The position numbers and the translations under genes were made by a program. Of a stretch of DNA of 49,430 nucleotides, positions 32,780-42,073 are shown piece by piece. The notes beneath the pieces were generated by a model. The model did not search any database. It had not been told where the DNA came from and saw only the letters and a program-made list of their open reading frames with translations. The DNA comes from Desulfobacteraceae bacterium Eth-SRB2 (lineage in GTDB: Bacteria; Desulfobacterota; Desulfobacteria; Desulfobacterales; UBA11574): the NCBI GenBank assembly GCA_004193595.1, contig RPGQ01000017.1, positions 1 through 49,430 on the forward strand, in the 5' to 3' direction. Position 1 is the first letter of the stretch. Every line of letters begins with the position of its first letter.

Positions 32780-33832
32780 TTAGCGGCGCAGTTTCTCACA
32801 GAGTGTTCGCCACTGCCAGTCAGCCAAATTGATTTTCTCTTCGAGCATTTTCTTTCGCCGGGTTTGTATTTGTCGCTTGACATTTTCAAGATCTGCAAGC
32901 CACTCTTGAGTTGTAGCTATTAACCTCTCAGTTTCGTCAGGCAAGAAACCTCTGGTTAAACCATATTTATTATCAAGCTCTTCAAGGCAAGTTATTCGTC
33001 CTGCGAATGTGTTACAACGCATACACGGCACACCCAGTACGGATGCCTCGATAGTTACGGTCTGACTGTCTCCGATGTACATTGAGGCAAAGGCCAGAAT
33101 ATCATGTAGTTTTTCAGGAGGAAGTGGAAACTGATATTTTTTAAACTTATCGGGAAGCTGTCCCTCCGTGGTTATCAACACCTGTCCATGGTTGGAAAGG
33201 ATATTTACCAGTGTTTGTGCCGCTTCAAACGGCAATCCACTTGCAAGTATATCATGATGTGCTTTCAATGAAACAAATCGAATGATATAATACGGTTTGT
33301 CAATATCCAATCCTATGGAACGGGGTACTGAAGGATCAGGTGTAAAATGATCCGGATGAAGATAGGCTAATTCATGGTACCCGGGATACATTAAATGTTT
33401 TGTTCCATAGTTTTCATGTTTTAAACAATCCGGCGTGACCACATAGTTGCATGTCGGGTAGGCAACGTATGCAAACATGGGAACAATATGAGCATCATCT
33501 TCCACGAAAACAAAAGAAGGGCGATTGATTATTCTGCCGACAATTCCGATGCTCATTGAGCTTCCAAGTAAGGCGTCCGGCTTAAACTTGCACGCTAAAC
33601 GTAACAGTTTGGCTGTCCGTAGCAAGAATTCCCAGCAACCGGCAATGATATTTCCCGAATAAGCACGGCTCAGGACAATCTGGGGAATTTTGTAGGCCTT
33701 GCACAAATCGACGGTGACATCCTTATACCGGGTGGCCGCTAAAACTTCTCCTCCCTCACTTGTCACTTTCTTGATGAGGTTCCGAAAAAGATGAACATGC
33801 GCCGGATGACCCAAATCAAAAAGTACTTTCAT
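32780..33832 (-). CDS. DUF354-family protein, GT-B-like
   Basis: A 350-aa protein of the DUF354 family: DLGHPAHVHLFRNLIKKV at the N terminus, LLGSSMSIGIVGRI in the first Rossmann domain, and FASMYIGDSQTVTIEASVLG in the second, resembling the GT-B fold of UDP-GlcNAc 2-epimerase and MurG-like transferases. C-terminal LADWQWRTLCEKL is amphipathic. No enzymatic activity is firmly known for the family; a sugar transfer or epimerisation role is possible. Its neighbour asnB follows after a 78-bp gap that has a GAGACCTTT sequence (see findings). Confidence 0.72.
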   Translation of the reverse strand: MKVLFDLGHPAHVHLFRNLIKKVTSEGGEVLAATRYKDVTVDLCKAYKIPQIVLSRAYSGNIIAGCWEFLLRTAKLLRLACKFKPDALLGSSMSIGIVGRIINRPSFVFVEDDAHIVPMFAYVAYPTCNYVVTPDCLKHENYGTKHLMYPGYHELAYLHPDHFTPDPSVPRSIGLDIDKPYYIIRFVSLKAHHDILASGLPFEAAQTLVNILSNHGQVLITTEGQLPDKFKKYQFPLPPEKLHDILAFASMYIGDSQTVTIEASVLGVPCMRCNTFAGRITCLEELDNKYGLTRGFLPDETERLIATTQEWLADLENVKRQIQTRRKKMLEEKINLADWQWRTLCEKLRR

Positions 33833-33919
33833 CTGAATAAACCGATTTCCATTGACTTAAATGAACGTAGGTGTTCAGGGGGTGTGCTCCCCCGCTTCAC
33901 TCTGGTGTCTACGTGTCTG

Positions 33920-34027
33920 GTCATTTCAATGACTTAGCAGCGGGGGCATTCTTGCCCCCTCCGCGTTCTCCCGCAAAAAAGCATGCGGGAGCCGCGGTCT
34001 CCCCCACTTCTAAGTCATTGAAATGAC
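33920..34027. mobile_element. 108-bp palindromic element with 18-bp terminal inverted repeats
   Basis: Ends GTCATTTCAATGACTTAG (33920-33937) and CTAAGTCATTGAAATGAC (34010-34027) are perfect inverted repeats, and each contains its own palindrome (GTCATT-TC-AATGAC). Between them lie two hairpins: GGGGGCA/TGCCCCC (33942-33959) and CTCCCGCA/TGCGGGAG (33968-33991). A further hairpin (33878-33893) sits outside. No coding capacity and no target-site duplication I can name. A small non-autonomous (MITE- or REP-like) element is the best description. Confidence 0.6.
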
Positions 34028-34120
34028 GAAGCCACTCCGCCAATATCGTTACTCGATGAAGCACATCCCCTGAATACGTACAAATGACACTAGGTTTCAT
34101 GATCTCTAAAATATTCTTTT

Positions 34121-35242
34121 TTATTGATTCAATAATTTTTCGACGATGTTCAGTAGGATGTCTTTATTTTTTTCTGCACAAAGATGATCGGCTGCTATGT
34201 GTGAATTCATTTTGTATTTAACTATATCGTCCGTTGAAAGAGAATTCAATTTCTTGGCCATCGATTCTATAGTAAAATTTTCAGAAATAATTCCACAATT
34301 ATATTCATTAACAATTTTGGCCATTTCTGGTGAAGGCCATATGGCAATAGCTAGTCGCGCTTGTAAATATTCGAAAAGTTTATTTGGAAGTGCCATACGA
34401 TAGCTGAATGATACCGGGGATAAAAGAAAAAGACCAATATCGTAGTCATTGGTTCTATCCGGGATGTCAAGCATTGGAACAGGATCGAGAAATGATATCC
34501 GGGGATGTAATTTCCCCAAATCGTATAATTTACGAAAATATCGGGGGCTGTTCTTTATGAGCATAAGATCAAGATGAAAGCGGTGATCGAGATGGTCCAT
34601 CAATAAAATCATATCCTCTGTTTTTCGCGATGGGTGCGCAGCGCCATGATATATCATCTTGATTCGATTTTTATCCGGTGCCGTTGCTTTCAAATCAGAA
34701 TAAAAGGGGGCATTCGTTATGATTTCGCAGTGCACCCCATAATCTTTTTCATATTCTTTGGCCAAACCGTCACAAACCGTTATAATGGCATCTGCTCGTT
34801 TAAGGTAACGTTTGCATAAGCAATTCCATAAGTGAGATAAAAAGTATTTTTGTATCCATATATCCTCGTATTCTCGAGGTGTGTATTCGTGAGCATCGAG
34901 AAGGACTTTTGCACCGTTTTTTCTGGCAAGAATAAGTGAAATTGGAAGAGTAAAAGGGTCATGAGCAATTATAATGTCGAACTTTTGTTTATTTAAACGA
35001 CTTAAAGAGGCAAGGGCTCTATTAACTATAGGAAGATTCCAGCAAAGCTTGTCGATAAGGCCGTATTTTGAAATCGGTATTTTGATATTAAAATACCGAT
35101 GTTTATTCAGACTGGTCGGCCTGTCAAAACCAGCATAAAAAACATTATACGAATATTGGAGAAAAATGAGTTGACGATGAACTCTGGGCTGTCGCGATAG
35201 GTTTGAAAACTTAATTATTAATATATTTTTCTTTGATGTCAT
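34121..35242 (-). CDS. GT4-family glycosyltransferase (GT-B)
   Basis: A 373-aa GT-B enzyme. The N terminus carries KFSNLSRQPRVHRQL, followed by FDIIIAHDPFTLPISLILA and VLLDAHEYTPREYED; the C-terminal domain has IKMIYHGAAHPSRKTEDM and RMALPNKLFEYLQARLAIA, where PNKLFEYL is the donor-phosphate motif of GT4 proteins. No membrane segment. It transfers one sugar of the repeat unit on the cytoplasmic face; specificity is unknown. The gap of 44 bp to the upstream membrane gene is compatible with one operon. Confidence 0.85.
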   Translation of the reverse strand: MTSKKNILIIKFSNLSRQPRVHRQLIFLQYSYNVFYAGFDRPTSLNKHRYFNIKIPISKYGLIDKLCWNLPIVNRALASLSRLNKQKFDIIIAHDPFTLPISLILARKNGAKVLLDAHEYTPREYEDIWIQKYFLSHLWNCLCKRYLKRADAIITVCDGLAKEYEKDYGVHCEIITNAPFYSDLKATAPDKNRIKMIYHGAAHPSRKTEDMILLMDHLDHRFHLDLMLIKNSPRYFRKLYDLGKLHPRISFLDPVPMLDIPDRTNDYDIGLFLLSPVSFSYRMALPNKLFEYLQARLAIAIWPSPEMAKIVNEYNCGIISENFTIESMAKKLNSLSTDDIVKYKMNSHIAADHLCAEKNKDILLNIVEKLLNQ

Positions 35243-35286
35243 TTAAACACATATTCAATTTGTCGATAGTCATGAATCTTGTTATT

Positions 35287-36888
35287 TTATAGATTTTTAC
35301 CTTTATGAAGAAGCCACCAATCAGGCACCGGTTCAGTGAAAGGAAATTCTCCTCTAAAAAATGTGTCAAAATTTTTCCATGATATGTGAGTTAATTCCTT
35401 AAACCCAGCATCAGTCCATTTCTTCTCAAGCTCTGTTTTGCTTTTCTGGTATACAATAACGTAATCTGTTTTCCAATTTATCATTTGCCTTTGAACGCTT
35501 CCAACATCGCGACCCCAGAAATCAGGAGCACCGTCATAATTAACCTCAATGACTTCCCACCAATATGGAAGTAAATGAATACCCTTTTCTGAAGCGACAT
35601 ACTTTGGCACATCGATCAAAGAACGATAACCATCAAATAATTTCTCGTACTGATTTTTCGGATCTTCAAAAGCCATCAAAATTCTTGAACCTTTTTCGAC
35701 GGGTGATAAAAATATTTGCATTTCATTTAAGATAGGTAAAATATTTGCTGGTGCTAATTCAGGTACAATTGCAAGGTGTCTGAATCCATAGTAGCCGGAT
35801 AGTAAGGGAAGGGGCGAAACCAGTAACCAGTATGAAACAACCAACCATATACTCTCATTTGACGAAGCGAGTAATAGGGATGCTGATACGGTCACGATTA
35901 AAATATCCATAGACTGATCGTCAGCGAAGCGCAGATATATAGAATTAATCACCCATAAAAGAAATGACGCAATAAGAAGGGTTGGAAATTTACCGGTAAT
36001 GAAAAACAAGACAATTACAAATTGAATATATAATACAAATCTGTATATCCTGGATACCACAAATCCCATTGTTTTATTTCTAATATATTTTGCCTTCTTA
36101 TTTGTAAGTCCAATTGCCTTTGAAATATTGGACATGGTTTTAATAATACTGCCTTTTGATAAATACGGCCATAAATGGAGCAAGAATTTTATGCCAGCCG
36201 GGAAAATGGTTAAAAACGGATAAAACGATAATATTTCTAAGGAATAAGCAATTGAAAGCAGACATGCTAAAAATACGACGGTAATACTTCCAAAACTGGC
36301 GCCGAGACAGGCCAGTACTGAAAGCGACCAGTTTCCCTGTATCCAGCCATACAATATTATAGGTAAAAACATCCAGCCCAGAACATTATAATTTTGGCAT
36401 GAAAATGCGTGTGAATAAAAAAATGTACTAATAAGCGTTAAGAATATAACTGAAAGGCATCCTATAAGACTGGTGTTAACATTAAGCCACAAAAAATGGC
36501 TTGTCCACCAGCCAAACATTCCCAATAATAAGGTTACTGCTCCGGCTTTCCAGTATGCATATAAAGACGGCAGTGAATAATGAAAGAGTTGCGACAACGT
36601 ATAATTTCCAAGGCCCAAATAAGGACTTTTACCGGATCTTCCGTAACGATAAAGGTTTATCGCTGCTGTCCAGTAAAAAAGGCTTATGATCGCGGAATGA
36701 GGATTGAAATGTGGATAACATTGCCAATTTTTTCCTTCAGCGAGTACTCGACAATGCCATAGCGTTTGAATTAGACGAACGGGTGTGGTTAAAAAAGCAA
36801 TAAACGGATAAAATAGGACTGTTAAAAATCCCTTCCTTCCGTAATGCTCTATAAATGTATTTAAATTGTTTTTCAACATTTGCAGCAT
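35287..36888 (-). CDS. Polytopic membrane protein with C-terminal soluble domain
   Basis: A 533-aa protein with roughly ten hydrophobic segments between residues 15 and 370, followed by a soluble domain (about 375-530, including EKGIHLLPYWWEVIEVNYDG and WGRDVGSVQRQMINWKTDYV). I do not recognise the family. The layout, membrane domain then a periplasmic-type domain, resembles GT-C transferases or an O-antigen polymerase, and it lies directly next to the flippase gene (2-bp gap), where wzy genes are often found. The cluster has no other polymerase candidate. Confidence 0.6.
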   Translation of the reverse strand: MLQMLKNNLNTFIEHYGRKGFLTVLFYPFIAFLTTPVRLIQTLWHCRVLAEGKNWQCYPHFNPHSAIISLFYWTAAINLYRYGRSGKSPYLGLGNYTLSQLFHYSLPSLYAYWKAGAVTLLLGMFGWWTSHFLWLNVNTSLIGCLSVIFLTLISTFFYSHAFSCQNYNVLGWMFLPIILYGWIQGNWSLSVLACLGASFGSITVVFLACLLSIAYSLEILSFYPFLTIFPAGIKFLLHLWPYLSKGSIIKTMSNISKAIGLTNKKAKYIRNKTMGFVVSRIYRFVLYIQFVIVLFFITGKFPTLLIASFLLWVINSIYLRFADDQSMDILIVTVSASLLLASSNESIWLVVSYWLLVSPLPLLSGYYGFRHLAIVPELAPANILPILNEMQIFLSPVEKGSRILMAFEDPKNQYEKLFDGYRSLIDVPKYVASEKGIHLLPYWWEVIEVNYDGAPDFWGRDVGSVQRQMINWKTDYVIVYQKSKTELEKKWTDAGFKELTHISWKNFDTFFRGEFPFTEPVPDWWLLHKGKNL

Positions 36889-36890
36889 GC

Positions 36891-38363
36891 TTATATTATT
36901 TGCCAGTTTTTCCCGCTCTTTTTTTTCTTTACCAAATCAATTAATTTTGACAAATGTTCCAACGATACAGATAGGGCGCATAAAATAATTATTGAAACAA
37001 AGGAAATCAGAGCAATCCTCCACAGTAAAATTTCCTTTTCATACACATAAAGAATCAGAAAACATGCTGTCATACCAATACCGATTTGCATACCAAGATT
37101 TCGAAATCTGTATCCTACCGGCCAAAGTTTTTCACTGACTATAAGTGTAAGAATGTTCCATACCAGAAAGGATGTGGAAGTCGCCAGGGCAGCACCAATA
37201 CCGCCATATTCAGGGACCAGCAAAACGTCCAAAACAATATTAAGCAGTGCAACAGCCCCCATTAAAATAGATATCCATATGGTCTTTTCTTTTTTCCATA
37301 TGCCAATAGTAACAATTAGATTAAAACCATAAAACATAGACTGCCAGGCTAAAATACCAACAATAGGATAAGCAGCATGGAATGGAAGTGGTGTGAGAAT
37401 GCGAACCAGAAAAGGTGAAAGGGCTGTAAGGAGAATAATCCCTGCACAACCAAGACCAAGATAAAGACTGGACATTGTACGCAAAAGGGCAGGGCCGTCT
37501 GAACTTTGTATCGAATCCATGATCACCGGCCACCATGCCGTCCGGAATGTTGTTACAATGATAGCCATAAGCATGGCAAACTTGGCTCCTACGGCATAGA
37601 GGCCTAAAGTTTCAGGACCGTTGATGTGGCTTATAAACCACCTGTCGGCCGTGTTGAGTATATACATTGCCAGAGCTGTGGGAATCAGGGGCGCACCAAA
37701 TTTAAGTACTTTCGGCCACAAATCCGTGTGCCATTCAGACAAGTCCAGGTAGTTTCGAATCCGCCACCATCCAAAGGCGGCTGCTATAACTGATCCTGAA
37801 AGCATTCCGATAAAAAATCCCATGATACCGCATCCGAAACCAACTATCAGGGTAATTGCTATAGCTGCAGAAGCCAATGCCTGACCCATGATAATAGTGA
37901 TATAGCTCCACGGCCGATAAAGAAGACGGTACACTTCCGCACTCTGGCTCATTATCTGTGCAAACAAAGCACCGACAAAGGCAATGACAAAATATTCCCA
38001 GGATAATTGATCGTTAAAGAAATATTGGTTCAGCAGTGGTGAAACAAGTGTGGCCAAAATAACAATGCCTGAACCCCAGGAGATGCGCCATTGCAAAATT
38101 GCCGTTACCACTCTAGCCTGTGCATTTCCCCCGGTCTTTTTCTGCTCAAAAAAATAAAAGCTTTGAGCCGAGTCCATACCCATAACCAGTATAGCACCCA
38201 AAAGGCCATTCAGCACCGTGAGCATTTCAATGGTGCCGTAATCAGCGGGGGTGAAGATACGCGTATAAACGGGAAGCAAGAAAAATCCAATGGCCTTGGA
38301 CATAACACCGCCAATACCATACACCAGAGAATCTTTACCTATTTGTTTAAAACGGGATTTCAT
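36891..38363 (-). CDS. Oligosaccharide flippase (Wzx-type, MOP superfamily)
   Basis: A 490-aa integral membrane protein with about 12-14 hydrophobic segments. It starts RFKQIGKDSLVYGIGGVMSK and FFLLPVYTRIFTPADYGTIE, the typical opening of polysaccharide export transporters, with a later MLTVLNGLLGAILVMGMDSA and SVALGLGVRY-like basic loops. It should flip the polyprenyl-linked repeat unit across the inner membrane. Its C terminus is Lys-rich. First of the three-gene group flippase-membrane protein-GT4. Confidence 0.88.
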   Translation of the reverse strand: MKSRFKQIGKDSLVYGIGGVMSKAIGFFLLPVYTRIFTPADYGTIEMLTVLNGLLGAILVMGMDSAQSFYFFEQKKTGGNAQARVVTAILQWRISWGSGIVILATLVSPLLNQYFFNDQLSWEYFVIAFVGALFAQIMSQSAEVYRLLYRPWSYITIIMGQALASAAIAITLIVGFGCGIMGFFIGMLSGSVIAAAFGWWRIRNYLDLSEWHTDLWPKVLKFGAPLIPTALAMYILNTADRWFISHINGPETLGLYAVGAKFAMLMAIIVTTFRTAWWPVIMDSIQSSDGPALLRTMSSLYLGLGCAGIILLTALSPFLVRILTPLPFHAAYPIVGILAWQSMFYGFNLIVTIGIWKKEKTIWISILMGAVALLNIVLDVLLVPEYGGIGAALATSTSFLVWNILTLIVSEKLWPVGYRFRNLGMQIGIGMTACFLILYVYEKEILLWRIALISFVSIIILCALSVSLEHLSKLIDLVKKKKSGKNWQII

Positions 38364-38461
38364 TTATTTCAGCAGTCGGGGTGTTTTTCTTATAACGCTT
38401 GGTAAATAGCGTAATGAATGATCAGCAGCGAAATCATACACTGTTTGAAACCATTAGGGAT

Positions 38462-38566
38462 CGTTAAGATAGAACAGCGGTATTTTGCGTTCGTAATTCA
38501 AATGCGTTAAGCGAGAAGTCATATAACCTATTTATTTAAAGCCATATTTTCTGTTCTATCTTTACG
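38462..38566. repeat. Inverted repeat in the 285-bp gap upstream of the flippase
   Basis: CGTTAAGATAGAACAG (38462-38477) and CTGTTCTATCTTTACG (38551-38566) pair at 15 of 16 positions with a 73-nt spacer. The 38364-38648 gap has no gene and probably carries the flippase promoter. Confidence 0.55.
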
Positions 38567-38648
38567 AACCCTTGTGGTTGAGTTTGTATGATGGAGTTGC
38601 TGATTATTCATGGAGCTATTGAATCGAAAAAACTCCCCGACCCTTCAT

Positions 38649-39416
38649 TTATTTGTGGAGGTAAATAAAACTTGCTACGAGATTGAAATCAATGGGTAAG
38701 AAAAAAAAAGGATGCAACTTCAGGTATTTTCTTTGAAAGTGTGTATCAAGTTTATCAATGATAAAATCCGCAAAATTGGGGTGTTCCCAGCAGATGATCT
38801 TATCGTAGTTGATTCCATAATTTTTATGGACATACCGTCTGGTTGTTAGAAATCGACCCAGTCCCCATGCAAGCCCCCCTTCACAGGGAATACCGCCAAC
38901 AAGTTGACCTCCCTTCTTCAATATTCTCTTGGTTTCAATAAGATAATTATCAAGGGGATAGAGGTGCTCAAGGGAGTTAAAAGAAATGACGATATCAAAG
39001 CTTTCATCTGCAAACGGCAGCTCACTACTGCTTTCACGCGCAAGCAGAAAGGTATCACAGGGGATTTGAGCTGTTCTCAATTGTTTTTCGGATATATTGA
39101 GAACATATTCATTAATATCACAAATAGCATATTTAACAGGTTTATTTTTGATATATTGCAGATGACGGATAATTCCGGGGCCTACTTCAAGAATCTGTTT
39201 CTCTCCAAAATCAATACGCTCAATAACATGGTATGCCATTCTGTTTACCATTTTGCCAATGCCGCTTTGCTGGGTGTTTTTGTAGAAATCGGAATACGCC
39301 TTTTCCTGCCAAATCTTCCAATCCGGATCTTCAGTATCGGGGATAAGTCCAAACTGTTTCCGATTGCCCCATAGAACATTTGAAATGAAATCTTTATTGA
39401 GTAATTTAGATTTCAT
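38649..39416 (-). CDS. SAM-dependent methyltransferase (class I)
   Basis: A 255-aa protein with motif I KQILEVGPGIIRHLQYI, motif II YAICDINEYVL and SFDIVISFNSLEHLYPLDNY, then RILKKGGQLVGGIPCEGG. The N-terminal part carries KEWDPDWK-like aromatic sequence (SDPDWKIWQEKAY) as seen in methyltransferases of cell-surface clusters. It overlaps the GNAT gene by four bases. Likely acts on a sugar of the polysaccharide; the substrate is unknown. Confidence 0.78.
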   Translation of the reverse strand: MKSKLLNKDFISNVLWGNRKQFGLIPDTEDPDWKIWQEKAYSDFYKNTQQSGIGKMVNRMAYHVIERIDFGEKQILEVGPGIIRHLQYIKNKPVKYAICDINEYVLNISEKQLRTAQIPCDTFLLARESSSELPFADESFDIVISFNSLEHLYPLDNYLIETKRILKKGGQLVGGIPCEGGLAWGLGRFLTTRRYVHKNYGINYDKIICWEHPNFADFIIDKLDTHFQRKYLKLHPFFFLPIDFNLVASFIYLHK

Positions 39417-40033
39417 ACATCAACAGTTGTAAAATACTTTTCGAACATCACCGTATTCCTGCCTTTTTGCCTGTGAGTACCTTTGTTATTAAATCCGAAT
39501 CTATTTACAAGGATTTTTTGCATAGGGATATTTCTCTCATCACAGCATCCCCAGCATGAAGGATAACCAGCATGTCGCAGATGATCAATAACAGCGCTTA
39601 TGGATTCTAATACAGCCCTTCTTCCAATCACTGTCCTCATATATTTTTTGTGCAGCGCTAATGCTCCGAGGTGATATTCTGGGTGCTCAAGAAGAATCAA
39701 TTTTTGATTGTCGGCAATAATATTTAACATATCAAAAATGTTAAGTTTCATTTTTAAAAATGAAACGAGACAATAATAGATGAGGGAGAACAAATGCTGC
39801 TTTTGAAAGTTTTGGCCGAACGCAAGATAATTATTAAAACCCACCGCATATGCGATGATGTCATTGTCGTGAACAAAAACATAACCGAATGAATTGGAGT
39901 CATTTACAATATTGTTATAGAAAGCTTCTAGGTACTGGCGTCCAAGTTTCACCGAAATTTCATAAGGCGCCCAAGATTGAAGATGTATCTTTACAACCGA
40001 ATGAACGTGTTCTTTTGCCATTGAAACGCGCAT
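39413..40033 (-). CDS. GNAT-like N-acyltransferase
   Basis: A 206-aa protein that opens with KEHVHSVVKIHLQSW, then a core YVFVHDNDIIAYAVGF, LGALALHKKYMRTVIGRRAV (the pyrophosphate-loop position), and PMQKILVNRFGFNNKGTH, which follows the GNAT end signature (NRFGF). The assignment is by motif order and is moderate. It would acetylate an amino sugar. It overlaps the following methyltransferase (ATGA-type), so it is co-translated. Confidence 0.7.
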   Translation of the reverse strand: MRVSMAKEHVHSVVKIHLQSWAPYEISVKLGRQYLEAFYNNIVNDSNSFGYVFVHDNDIIAYAVGFNNYLAFGQNFQKQHLFSLIYYCLVSFLKMKLNIFDMLNIIADNQKLILLEHPEYHLGALALHKKYMRTVIGRRAVLESISAVIDHLRHAGYPSCWGCCDERNIPMQKILVNRFGFNNKGTHRQKGRNTVMFEKYFTTVDV

Positions 40034-40077
40034 GGGCTATCACTCCTATATGTTGAAAATTAAAAGCAATCGAATCA

Positions 40078-40830
40078 TTACATTTTTTTTCGTGCGATTA
40101 TGTAGAAGCAGGGTGAAAATGACCAATTAAAGTGAAAAAAAACTTTCAAAATGAGCGTTGAAAATAATTTTGGAAATCGAGGACCGATTTTCAAAATCTC
40201 ATAGTTCTGGCTTAACCAGATTGCAAAATGATCTTTATCGATCCCAGGCTCAAAATTGTTATGGTACTCAGCTATATTTTCAAGGTCATCAAGTCCTTCA
40301 GGGGGCTTATCAATAAATTTCCTTCTTATTTTTATAGGTATAGACATCAATCGTTGAAATTTTCTGTTGGGTTCGAAGTCACAGTAGAATATACCTCCAG
40401 GTTTTAAAACACGTGTTATTTCTGTAACCGCGGTTTTATAGTCGTAAATATGGTGAAGTACCGAATAACATCCAGCGACATCGAATGAATTTGACTCAAA
40501 TCCTGTATCCACAATGTCCGAGACAATTGCTTTATAATTATTACTTTTAAATTTTTCATTAAAAAGCTTCACCTGTTCACTAGATATATCTATACCGACT
40601 GCATTCTGAAAGATTTGATGCTTAAAAATTATTTCTGACAGGAAACCAGAACCGCAACCAAAATCAAGAAATGATTGATTTGATGGCGCCGAGCTTGCGC
40701 AAAAGAACAAAATTTCTGTGACATCTTTAATGATTTTCTTAGAATATGCATAGGATTCTTTCCGCCTATAATCTGCTGCAACTATATCATAAAACTTTTG
40801 ATTTGCCCGCAATACCGTTTCGTGATTCAT
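40078..40830 (-). CDS. SAM-dependent methyltransferase (class I)
   Basis: A 250-aa protein with SFLDFGCGSGFLSEII (motif I), NAVGIDISSEQVKLFNEKF (motif II), and DVAGCYSVLHHIYDYKTAV followed by RVLKPGGIFYCDFEPN, a methyltransf_11 pattern. The end FSPCFYIIARKKM is typical of these proteins. Methylation of a sugar or lipid-linked intermediate is likely. It follows the aminotransferase gene after a 17-bp gap. Confidence 0.8.
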   Translation of the reverse strand: MNHETVLRANQKFYDIVAADYRRKESYAYSKKIIKDVTEILFFCASSAPSNQSFLDFGCGSGFLSEIIFKHQIFQNAVGIDISSEQVKLFNEKFKSNNYKAIVSDIVDTGFESNSFDVAGCYSVLHHIYDYKTAVTEITRVLKPGGIFYCDFEPNRKFQRLMSIPIKIRRKFIDKPPEGLDDLENIAEYHNNFEPGIDKDHFAIWLSQNYEILKIGPRFPKLFSTLILKVFFHFNWSFSPCFYIIARKKM

Positions 40831-40847
40831 AATTGGCTGTCCTAATA

Positions 40848-42041
40848 TTATTGTGGCTGATTAATCATTAATTTAATAACATTGGCCACTCTTCTGTGAT
40901 TAAACGCTCCACCCCATACAGGCAGATTAATCGTTTTCCTCGCATAGAATGCGGCTTTAGGGTATTCGTCAGGACTGTGACCTCCATAAGCTTCCATCTC
41001 GGGAATGTTATATTCAATCAAGCAGCCCAGTTGAATATTATGCGTCAGTGCCCATTGTAGCCAGGCATCTCGGTCCGAAACCTGTACAACAAAATGTGAA
41101 TAGGTTGCCCCTTCAATTTTAGGTGGAAGTTTGAAGTCCGGTTTATTATCAAGATGCTCAAAATAATAGTCTGCGGCTCTCCGCCTGTTTTTTATGATGG
41201 TGTTATATCGTTTGACATTTTCTGTGCCCACTCGAGCTTCCAAAGGTGTCATCTGAAGAAGATAATCGGAAGGCATATCGATTTTATGTTCGTTATAATA
41301 TTGAACGAAATAATCGATGAGATGCATTCTTTCCATTTGGTTTACGATGCTATAAATAGGTCCGCAGAACGTGGGATAGACAGTTATTAAATAAAGAAGT
41401 CGACGTAACCCTTTCGTCCATTTTGGTTTTTTAAGATAAGAATTTCTCGACCTTTTAAGCGCAATAAACAGCTTTTCATCGTCTGTAGTAATCATACCTC
41501 CGAAAATAGAGGTAAGGGTTTTGCTGATATTCAAACCGAAAAGTGCGGCTATTCCTTCTTTCTGAATCCACCTGTCTTTCCATTGCGCAGAAAAACTGTG
41601 GGCACAATCCTGAATGATGTAAATGTTCGGATGGCGATTTCTAATTTCATCAAGTCGATCCAGATTTACGGGACAACCAAAAAGCGATGTAACAATTACA
41701 GCACCGGTCTTTTCTGTAATAGCCTTTTCCACATGATCGAGATTCATGTTGAATCCATGCGATTCACAGTCAACAAAAACGGGTTTGTTGCCGCTGAAAG
41801 TGATCGCATGAGGAACAACCACGCAAGTATAAGCCGGGCAAATAATTTCTTTATCTTTTAATTCCAGAGTTTCCAGAAGAAGCATAAGCCCGGTGCGGCC
41901 GTATGGAAAGGTTAACGCATATTTCTGATGCATTAATCCAGCAAAGACTCGCTCAAAGTTCTCGATATCATCTTTATTTAGAAGATGGAAGGCCGCTATG
42001 AGTTCTTTAATACCTAAGGTTGGTTTGAATCTGGGTATCAT
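40848..42041 (-). CDS. DegT/DnrJ/EryC1/StrS-family aminotransferase
   Basis: A 397-aa PLP-dependent enzyme of the sugar-aminotransferase superfamily. It has YALTFPYGRTGLMLLLETL at the N terminus, KEIICPAYTCVVVPHAI, VIVTSLFGCPVNL, IIQDCAHSFSAQWKD, and the Schiff-base lysine in GLNISKTLTSIFGG. The GG after the lysine is the family hallmark. It would add an amino group at a keto sugar, giving an aminosugar later acylated, perhaps by the GNAT protein three genes downstream. Length is normal. Confidence 0.88.
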   Translation of the reverse strand: MIPRFKPTLGIKELIAAFHLLNKDDIENFERVFAGLMHQKYALTFPYGRTGLMLLLETLELKDKEIICPAYTCVVVPHAITFSGNKPVFVDCESHGFNMNLDHVEKAITEKTGAVIVTSLFGCPVNLDRLDEIRNRHPNIYIIQDCAHSFSAQWKDRWIQKEGIAALFGLNISKTLTSIFGGMITTDDEKLFIALKRSRNSYLKKPKWTKGLRRLLYLITVYPTFCGPIYSIVNQMERMHLIDYFVQYYNEHKIDMPSDYLLQMTPLEARVGTENVKRYNTIIKNRRRAADYYFEHLDNKPDFKLPPKIEGATYSHFVVQVSDRDAWLQWALTHNIQLGCLIEYNIPEMEAYGGHSPDEYPKAAFYARKTINLPVWGGAFNHRRVANVIKLMINQPQ

Positions 42042-42073
42042 AATCCAATAATTACACGAAGATTCATGAAGCT

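Noticed and set aside
33870..34030. Integron attC site
   Set aside because: The palindromes lack the R'/L' core spacing and no integrase or cassette array is present.
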